DNA from: Methylosinus sp. H3A
Lineage (GTDB): Bacteria; Pseudomonadota; Alphaproteobacteria; Rhizobiales; Beijerinckiaceae
NCBI RefSeq assembly: GCF_015709455.1
Contig: NZ_JADNQW010000005.1
Span: forward strand, 1,798,001 to 1,862,000
Reading direction: 5' to 3'
Length of the DNA: 64,000 nucleotides
The notes under the pieces are model-generated. The model was given only the letters and a program-made list of their open reading frames with translations. It was not told where the DNA came from and made no database searches. Made by a program: the position numbers and the translations under genes. Each line of letters opens with the position of its first letter. Positions within the stretch are counted from its first letter, which is position 1. Of this stretch, positions 17,067-25,500 are shown one piece after another.

Positions 17067-18089
17067 TTGTCCAATAAGGTCGTCGGGATGGCCCTCGCCA
17101 TCGCCTTTTTTTCGTTCGGCGCCCATGCCGAGACGGTCACTGCGCGCGTCGGCGTCATCCCCGTGATCGGCGCGGCGCCCTTGTTCGTCGCCGAGAAAGA
17201 GGGCTGGCTCCGCGAGGGCGGGCTCGAGCTCCAGACGACCCTATTCGAATCCGGCCCCAACATCGTGCAGGCGGCGGTGAGCGGCAATATCGACATTTAT
17301 GTCGCCGGCGTCGCCCCGGCGGCGGCCGGTCGCGCCAAGGGCATCGACCTGCGGGTAGTCGCGGCGCTGGCCGTCGACGAGAATGTGCTGGTCGGCGGAT
17401 CGAAGCTCAAATCCTTCTTCAAGAAGGGCGTCGCCCCGGCGGCCGCCTTCAAGGCTTTCCGCGCCGCCAATGGCCGGCCGGCCAAAATCGCGACGCAGCC
17501 GCCGGGCTCCGTCCCGGCCGCCAATTTGCAATATTGGCTGCGCGAGGCCACTCATACCGATCCGGCCGATGTCGAGATCGTCTCCATCGGCATAGACGCG
17601 ACGCAGCAGGCGCTGCTCGCCAACGCCGTAGACGCCGCCACCGTGCGCGAGCCGACGCTGACGATCGTGCAGCAGCGCAATCCCGAAATCGTCCTGCTCG
17701 CGGGCGGCTCCGAGCTCTTCCCCGGGCAGCCGGGCACTGTCGCCGCCGTCTCCAAGGATTTCCTCGAGAAACATCCGCAGCAGGTTCAGGCGCTCGTCAA
17801 AGGCTTGGTCCGCGCGGTCGAGGAGCTGCAGAAGAATCCGGATCGCGCCGCGCCGCATGTCGAAGCGGCGTTGTCCAAGGGCATCGTCGACAGCGCGACG
17901 ATTCGCAAATCGCTGTCGTCGCCCGCCGTACACTTTGTCGTCGATCCGCGAACGATCACGGAATCGACAAAAGCGCTGCTCGCCTATCAGGTGACGCTCG
18001 GCGCGGTGGACAAGGCGCCGAGCGTGGAGGGATTCTTCGATTCGAGCTTCTTCGAGAAGACGAAGATCGAAAAGGCGCCGAAGAAGTAA
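17067..18089 (+). CDS. ssuA: Sulfonate/nitrate-type ABC transporter substrate-binding protein
   Basis: 340 residues from TTG 17067, chosen because GGAGG lies five bases upstream and the protein then begins with a signal peptide (VVGMALAIAFFSFGAHA). A longer form from TTG 17001 would spoil the signal. The mature part matches the SsuA/NMT1 family: RVGVIPVIGAAPLFVAEKEG, then DIYVAGVAPAAAGRAKGID, and ATQPPGSVPAANLQYWL. It is divergent from the DUF3604-permease-ATPase operon with only about 75 bases between, which suggests shared control. The substrate is unproven; the symbol is family level. Confidence 0.75.
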   Translation: MSNKVVGMALAIAFFSFGAHAETVTARVGVIPVIGAAPLFVAEKEGWLREGGLELQTTLFESGPNIVQAAVSGNIDIYVAGVAPAAAGRAKGIDLRVVAALAVDENVLVGGSKLKSFFKKGVAPAAAFKAFRAANGRPAKIATQPPGSVPAANLQYWLREATHTDPADVEIVSIGIDATQQALLANAVDAATVREPTLTIVQQRNPEIVLLAGGSELFPGQPGTVAAVSKDFLEKHPQQVQALVKGLVRAVEELQKNPDRAAPHVEAALSKGIVDSATIRKSLSSPAVHFVVDPRTITESTKALLAYQVTLGAVDKAPSVEGFFDSSFFEKTKIEKAPKK

Positions 18090-18094
18090 TTTGC

Positions 18095-18134
18095 AAAAAA
18101 GCGCGGCTGTTCTTTTCGATCGGCCGCGCTTTTT
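18095..18134 (+). terminator. Rho-independent terminator after the binding-protein gene
   Basis: AAAAAAGCGCGGC pairs with GCCGCGCTTTTT across a loop of about 15 bases and is followed by TCTTG. It begins six bases after the stop codon. Confidence 0.75.
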
Positions 18135-18558
18135 CTTGTTTCCGCTCGGAGCGAGCGCTCTATCCACGACCCGCCCGATCGATCGAATTGCATGTGGCGG
18201 AGCCTGCGCCGTTTGTCATGCGACGCAGGCCGGGGCTCTGCGATCGAGCGACGCTCGCGGCGTTCCTCGGCGAGCGGCTCCGATCCAGGTGGAAGATCGA
18301 TACAGCGGAGCCGAAGCGTCAATTTTTCTGACATGTTCGCAACGTGCAAATTCTCGACTCGAAGAAAAATATCTAGCGTCCTTGTGTTTTTGATGAGTTC
18401 AGCCTATGTTCATCGAGTCGATGAATGGCCGGATGATTTGGCCTTGTGCCGAGAAATACTCGCGCTGAGCTGACCTTCTCCCCTCCTGAAAATGCGATTT
18501 CGACGGCCCACGGATTCGTGGGCAAGCACAAACCTATGCTTACGAAAGGATTCTCCTC
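18135..18558 (+). other. Long intergenic region upstream of cspA
   Basis: About 420 bases with no convincing gene. The last 200 or so are relatively AT-rich and probably include the cspA promoter and its long 5' untranslated leader, a common feature of cold-shock genes. AAAGGA lies just before the cspA start. Confidence 0.5.
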
Positions 18559-18771
18559 ATGGCGACGGGAATCGTGAAATGGTTCAACGCCCAGAAGGGC
18601 TTCGGCTTCATTGCTCCCGATAATGGCGGCAGCGACGCCTTTGTCCATATCAGCGCGGTCGAGCGCGCGGGGCTCAACGATTTGCGCGAAGGTCAGAAGG
18701 TGGGCTTCGAGCTCGTCGCTGATCGCAAGAGCGGCAAAATGTCGGCTGACAAGCTCGAGGTTCTGGTCTGA
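18559..18771 (+). CDS. cspA: Cold-shock protein CspA family
   Basis: 70 residues, the standard length. It carries both RNA-binding motifs of the cold-shock fold: KGFGFI and AFVHIS. It starts GIVKWFNAQ as in most family members. It is an RNA chaperone that melts mRNA structure. ATG follows AAAGGATTCTCCTC. It is monocistronic, with a strong terminator after it. Alphaproteobacteria usually have several paralogs, so the exact symbol is approximate. Confidence 0.92.
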   Translation: MATGIVKWFNAQKGFGFIAPDNGGSDAFVHISAVERAGLNDLREGQKVGFELVADRKSGKMSADKLEVLV

Positions 18772-18881
18772 TCGCGGAACCGGCCAACATCGATCGACAC
18801 AGTCGACCACGGATGTAATGGCGACTTGAAACGAACGATACGGCAGAGCGTTCTGCCCGAGGCGGCGCCCGGCGCCGTTCC

Positions 18882-18910
18882 GGCCCCGCGCCCCATAGGG
18901 TAGCGGGGCC
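18882..18910 (+). terminator. Rho-independent terminator after cspA
   Basis: GGCCCCGC (18882-18889) pairs with GCGGGGCC (18903-18910), followed by TTCTATTT. Confidence 0.78.
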
Positions 18911-18964
18911 TTCTATTTCTCGCATCGATCGATGCGACTGATCGGATCGGTCCAGGAGGACATC

Positions 18965-19099
18965 ATGGCCAAGGAACAAAGGCGCGGCAATCGGGAAACC
19001 AAGAAGCCCAAGAAGAAGCAGGAGCCTGCCACGGCGCCCGTCGGGTTGATGACCAAAGGCTTGTCGGCTTCGATCGGAGTTCCGTCGAAGAAGAAGTGA
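18965..19099 (+). CDS. Small basic Lys-rich protein, uncharacterised
   Basis: 44 residues, MAKEQRRGNRETKKPKKKQ at the start and a PSKKK end. The ATG is preceded by AGGAGGACATC, a strong ribosome site. Very similar short proteins starting MAKxxxRxNRExKKPKK are common in Hyphomicrobiales, often near cspA, as I recall. It is likely cytoplasmic and nucleic-acid binding by charge, but no function is known. Confidence 0.6.
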   Translation: MAKEQRRGNRETKKPKKKQEPATAPVGLMTKGLSASIGVPSKKK

Positions 19100-19147
19100 G
19101 GCGCGAGAGCATGATGGTCCGGACCTGAGGAAACGACGATCACCTTC

Positions 19148-19312
19148 GTGCGCCCATTCGAGCCGAGCTCTTTCAACCGCCCACAACCGGCGGGAGCCTA
19201 TCGGCTGTCGATCGACGAGGAGGAAATCCTCGGTCGTTCGTTTCTCGCCTACCGGCATATGGCGCCGCCGCTGCACACTCCCGCCGTCTCGATCATCGAC
19301 GGCGTTCACTAG
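19148..19312 (+). CDS. Possible small conserved ORF or remnant
   Basis: 54 residues from GTG 19148, with no good ribosome site. The sequence GAYRLSIDEEEILGRSFLAYRH resembles a family of short rhizobial hypothetical proteins with TDEEEIxGxSFxAYRR. It may be real or a decayed copy. The remaining bases to the glucan synthase start at 19541 show no other gene. Confidence 0.33.
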   Translation: MRPFEPSSFNRPQPAGAYRLSIDEEEILGRSFLAYRHMAPPLHTPAVSIIDGVH

Positions 19313-19540
19313 GGTTTCGCGGTCGATTCCACCAAACTCGCTGCCACATTGGCGGCGGATCAGCGTTCGTAACGTCAGTCTCTCCCACGCAAGCGATGAC
19401 GTAGACGTCCCGGCGGCGGCGTTCCCGAGTCGGTCGGTCGCCGCCAGCTTTCGAGGCGCATCGGGAGAGCCTCCCTCCTCGAATCCAGCTTCGCTCGCGT
19501 CGGCGGCCTTTCGAGAGCCGACATTGGCCGGAAAGGCCGC

Positions 19541-22500
19541 ATGAACCCTTTTCTTCGCTTTGCTTTCAGGCGCCGCGACGCCTCGTCTCTGTGGAGCGAC
19601 AAGGCGCCGGTGAGGGAGGAGCTTTTCGGAGTCGAAAGGCTGGAACAGCATGCCGAAAGCCTCGCCGCCGCACAATCGGTGACGGCGAGACCGCCTGTCG
19701 TTCTCTCTCTGCACACCCGTCTCGACGACAACGCCGCAGTCTTGCTGGCCGCCTATCGGGCGACCGCAGCCAAGCTGAAAAACGGCCGGGGCGTGGTTCC
19801 CGCCGCGGAATGGCTGCTCGACAGCTATCACCTCGTCGAAGAACAAATCCGCGAGATCCGGGACGATTTGCCCCCCGGCTATTATCGCCAGTTGCCGAAG
19901 CTGGCCGAGGGGCCATTCGCCGGCTATCCGAGAGTATTCGGCCTCGCCTGGGCCTTTGTCGCCCATACCGACAGTCACTTCGATCCCGACATTCTGCGTC
20001 GGTTCATCGTCGCCTATCAGCGTGTTCAGCCTCTCACCATCGGCGAATTATGGGCCGTCGCGATCACGCTGCGCATCGTTCTCGTCGAGAATCTCCGCCG
20101 GCTCGCCGACCAGATCACGGTCGGACGCCGCGCGCGCGAGGACGCGGACGCGCTCGCCAGCCGCCTGCTCGTCGCGGGATTCGCCCGATCCGCGCTCGAG
20201 ACCGATATCGCCACGCGCTCGCCTTCGCCTTTGTCCGAGCTGTTCGCGGCGCAGCTCGCGCGGCGGCTGAGGGATCAGGATCCCAAGACGACGCCGACGC
20301 TCGCTTGGCTCGAGGAGCGGCTCGAGCGTCAAGGTGTTTCGATCGACGAAGTGGTGCGGCACGCCCAACAGCGGCAGGGCGCCTCCAATGTCAGCGTGCG
20401 CAATGTCATCACCAGCATGCGGCTGATTTCCGATATCGACTGGGTGGGGCTGTTCGAGAGCGTGAGCCTCGTCGACGAGCGGCTTCGCGCGGACAGTAAT
20501 TTCGCCGCAATGGATTTTTCGACGCGCAATCTCTATCGAAGCGCGATCGAACAATTGGCGCGAGGATCGTCGTCCTCGGAGCTCGAGATCGCCGATCATG
20601 CGCTGAAGGCGGCGCGCGCAGCGGCGGCTGCGACCGATGATTCTGCGGAGGCGGCGCGCGTCGGCGATCCCGGCTATCATCTGATCGCCAAGGGTCGGCG
20701 CGCGCTCGAGCGAACGATCGCATTCAGGCCGTCTCCGCAGCTGCAATTCAGCCGCTTCAATATCCGTCTCGGCATCGGCGGCTATGTCGGCGCCATCCTG
20801 CTCGTCACCGCGCTGCTGCTGGGCGCGGGGGTGTGGGCGCTGCCGATGCTCGGGCTCGACGCCGGCAGGCTGACGCTATTCGCCCTCATCGGGTTTCTGC
20901 CGGCGACAGGCGTCGCGATCGCGCTCGTCGATCGCGCCGTCACGTCGAGCTTCGGCGCGATGACGCTGCCGGGGCTCGAGCTCACGGCAGGCGTCCCGCA
21001 ATCGCTTCGCACGCTCGTCGCCGTGCCGACGCTGCTGACCAGCGAGACCGATTTGCTGGAGCAGGTCGAACGTCTCGAGATCCACCATCTCGCCGGCGCT
21101 GGAGGCGATCTCTATTTCGTCCTTTTGTCGGACGGGGTCGACGCGGAACAGGAGACGCTGGAGGGCGACGCCGATCTACTCGACGTGGCCGCCCAGGCGA
21201 TCGAAGAGCTCAATCGCCGTCACCCACCCGGCCTCGACGGGGACCGCTTTCTTCTGCTGCACCGCCGCCGCGTCTTCAACGCCGGCGAGAACAAATGGAT
21301 GGGATGGGAGCGCAAGCGCGGCAAGCTGCATGAGCTCAACCGCCTGCTGCGCGGCGCCACCGACACGACCTTCATGTCCGTCGCCGGGCGCGCGCCCACC
21401 GCGCCCGCGGACGTGCGCTACGTCATCACGCTCGACGCCGACACGAAGCTGCCGCGAGACGCGGCGCTCCGGCTGATCGGCAAGATGGCGCATCCGCTGA
21501 ATCGGCCGAGATTCGGCGATATCGAGCAGCGCGTCATCGACGGCTACGCTATTCTTCAACCGCGCGTCACGCCGTCCCTGCCGGTCGGCCATGAGGGCTC
21601 TCTCTACCAGAGGGTTTTCTCCGGTCCCGGCGGCTTGGACCCTTATGCGTCGGCCGTCTCCGATGTCTATCAGGATCTCTTCGACGAGGGCTCATTCACG
21701 GGAAAGGGCATCTACGACGTCGACGCCATGGAGATGGCGCTCGCCGGACGTATCCCGGAAAACTCCATGCTCAGCCACGACCTCTTCGAGGGCGTGTTCG
21801 CGCGCGCGGGCCTCGCCTCCGATGTCGAGGTCGTCGAGGAGTTTCCGTCTCGCTACGATGTCGTCGCCAAGCGCCAGCATCGCTGGACGCGCGGCGACTG
21901 GCAGCTGCTTCCCTTCGTGTTCGCGCTCGGAATGGGGCGTCGCGCCGTCCCATGGGTCGGCCGCTGGAAAATGCTCGACAATCTGCGGCGCTCGCTGCTG
22001 GCGCCATTCACCTTGATGAGCTTCGGCCTGTGTTGGATCCTCGCGCCTGCGAGCACAGACGCGATCTTGCTCGTTCTCGCCGCCATCGCGACTCCGGCGT
22101 TTCTTCCAACCCTTTTTTCCGTGCTGCCGCGTCGAGCCGGCATGCGCTTTCGCAATCACATCGGCGCGCTCGCAGCCGATGTGCGGCTCGCGGCTATGCA
22201 GAGCTTTCTTTCGGTCGCCTTCCTGCCCGATCAAGCGTTTCGAAACGGCGACGCCATCGCGCGAACGCTGGCGCGAGTCTTCGTGACGCGCCGGCGGCTT
22301 CTCGAATGGACGACGGCCGCGCAATCCAAGGGAAGTCCTAGGCTCGATACCGCCGGCTTCTGCCGCTCGATGGCGGGCGGCGCAGCCCTCGCGCTGGTCA
22401 TGACGACCGCAGCGGTCGCATGGGTGCCATCATCCTGGCGACAGGTCTTGCCCTTCGCGTTGCTTTGGGGAATGGCGCCGGCGCTGGCCTTGTGGGTCAG

Positions 22501-25500
22501 CAGATCGCCGACTCTGGCGCGGCGGCTCGCGGTTTCAGAGCAGGATGCGCGCGACTTGCGACTCACCGCGCGTCGCAACTGGCGCTATTTCGAGACATTC
22601 GTGACGCCGGCCGACAATATGCTGCCACCCGATAATTTCCAGGAGGCTCCGACGCCGGCGCTCGCGCATCGGACGTCGCCGACGAATATGGGCCTCTATC
22701 TGCTCTCCGCGATCGCCGCTCGCGACTTCGGCTGGGCGGGAACGCTGGAGACAGTCGAGCGATTGGAGGCGTCGTTCGGCGTCATGCAAAAGTTGCAACG
22801 GTTCAAAGGACATTTCTTCAACTGGTATGACACGCAGGATCTTCATGTGCTCGATCCCGCTTATGTCTCGTCCGTCGACAGCGGCAATCTCGCCGGTCAT
22901 CTGATCGCGCTCGCCAACGCCTGCGAAGAATGGATGGACCTCGCTGTTTCGCCGAACGCGCAGCTCGGCATGACAGACCATCTCCGGCTCGCCCGCGAGG
23001 CCATGGACGCCCTTCCCGCTGTGAGCAGCGAGCGCAGGCGTCACCTCTCCTCCGTCCTCGAGGAGATCGAAACGCAATTGACCGGCGCTCGAGGAATAGA
23101 GGCGCTGCCCGCGACGCTGAAACGGCTGACCGAGAAGGCCGCCAGAGCTTCGCATGAGTTTGCGCTCCCGGTCGGAGACGATCGTTCTCCAGATCTCGCG
23201 TTCTGGATCGAGGCGCTGAGGACCGCAGTGACCGAAAATGCCCGCGATCGGCTTCAAATCGCCGATGCGCCGCTGATCCTGAAGAGCCGATTGAAGGCGC
23301 TCGCCGACACCGCGCGAGCGATGGCGCTCGAGATGGATTTCGCCTTTCTCCTCGATCCGGAGCGGAAGCTGCTGTCCATCGGCTATAGCCTCGTCGACAA
23401 TAGCCTCGACGCCAATTGTTACGATCTGCTCGCCTCGGAAGCGCGGCTCGCCAGCCTGTTCGCCATCGCCAAGGGAGATGTCGAGACGCGACACTGGTTT
23501 CGTCTCGGCCGGACAGCTATTCCTCTCGGGAGCGGATCGGCGCTGATTTCCTGGTCCGGATCGATGTTCGAATATTTGATGCCGTCGCTGGTGATGCGCG
23601 CGCCGGCCGGCAGCCTGCTCGAGCAGACCAATGGTCTCGTGGTCGGTCGGCAGCAATCCTACGGACATTCGCTCGGCATTCCATGGGGCGTATCGGAATC
23701 CGCTTACAATGCGCGCGACCTGGAGTTCACCTATCAATATTCCAATTTCGGCGTTCCCGGTCTCGGCTTGAAGCGCGGCCTCTCCGAAAATGTGGTGATC
23801 GCGCCCTATGCGACGGGTCTCGCCACTATGGTGGACCCGCACGGCGCGCAGCAGAACTACGCGCGCCTCGCCGAGATGGGGGCGAGGGGCCGCTACGGCT
23901 TTTACGAGGCGCTCGATTTCACCCGCTCGCGACTTCAAGACGATGAAGACGTGGCGATCGTGCGCAGCTTCATGGCCCATCATCAGGGCATGACCATCGT
24001 CGCCATCGCCAATGCTCTGCATCATGGCCGGATGCGCGAAAGATTTCATCGCGAGCCGATGATCCAGGCCAGCGAGCTCTTGCTTCAGGAGCGCATGCCG
24101 AGGGATGTCGCAGTCGTGCGCCCCCGGGTCGAGGAGGCGAGAGCCTCGGCGCCCGTGGCCGTTACCGAAGGCCCTATGGTGCGCCGTCTCACCGCCTCCG
24201 CAGTGGGCGCTCCGGTGACGCATCTGCTGTCGAACGGACGCTATTCGGTGATGTTGACCGCATCAGGCTCGGGCTACAGCCGCTGGCGCGATATCGCCGT
24301 GACGCGCTGGCGGGAGGATGCGACCTGCGACGACTGGGGCTCGTTCGTGTTTCTGCGCGACACGCAGAGCGGAGCCGTCTGGTCCGCCGCCGCGCAGCCT
24401 GTCGGAAGCAGCGTGGAATACGACGAAATCGTCTTCGGCGAGGATCGCGCCGAATTCATCCGCCGCGACGGCGCATTGACGACCACCATGGATGTTCTCG
24501 TCTCCGGCGAGGACGACGGCGAGGTTCGCCGCATATCCTTGACCAATAGCGGACGCCGTCCGCGCGAGATCGAGCTGACCTCCTACGCCGAAATCGTGCT
24601 GACCACGGCCTCCGCCGACACTGCGCATCCGGCTTTCGCCAAAATGTTCGTGCAGACGGAATATCTCGGCGAATTCGGCGCGCTCGTCGCGACACGCCGC
24701 CGGCGTTCGCACGATGAGCCGCAAGTTTGGGCCGCTCATTTCGCGGTCGTCGAACGCGAGATCGTCGCCGATCCGCAATATGAATCGGATCGGGCGCGCT
24801 TCGTCGGCCGCAACCGCTCGGTCGGCGCCGCGATCGCCATGGAGAGTGGGCGACGGCTTTCCAACACGGTCGGGACCGTTCTCGACCCGATCTTTTCGCT
24901 CCGGCATCGCGTGACGATCCCGCCGGGAAAGATCGCGCGCGTCGCCTTCTGGACCGTCGTCGCGTCATCACGCAACGCGCTCCTGGATCTCATCGACACG
25001 CATCACGATCGCAACGCTTTCAACCGGGCCAAGACTCTGGCGTGGACCCAGGCCCAGGTTCAGCTTCGTCATCTCGACGCGACGACGGAGGAGGCGGCGG
25101 ATTTCCAACGCCTCGCGGCGCCGATCCTCTATTCCGACCGACGATTCAGAGCGTCGTCGGCGGCGATCATCGACGGCGCAGGCCCTCAGTCGGGTCTGTG
25201 GCCTCACGCCATCTCCGGCGATTTGCCGATCGTCCTGCTGCGCATCGACGACATCGAGGATATCGCGCAGGTTCGCCAGATACTGCGCGCTCACGAATAT
25301 TGGCGCATGAAACGCCTCGGCGTCGACCTCGTCATCGTCAACGAGCATGCGTCTTCCTACATGCAGGATCTTCAGGTCGCGATCGAGACGGCCGTGCGCA
25401 GCAGCCAATCGCGGCCACGACTCGGCGATGAGGCCGGACAAGGCGCTGTCTACGCGCTTCGCGCCGACCTGATGAGCGCCGATGGTCGAGCCTTGCTGCA

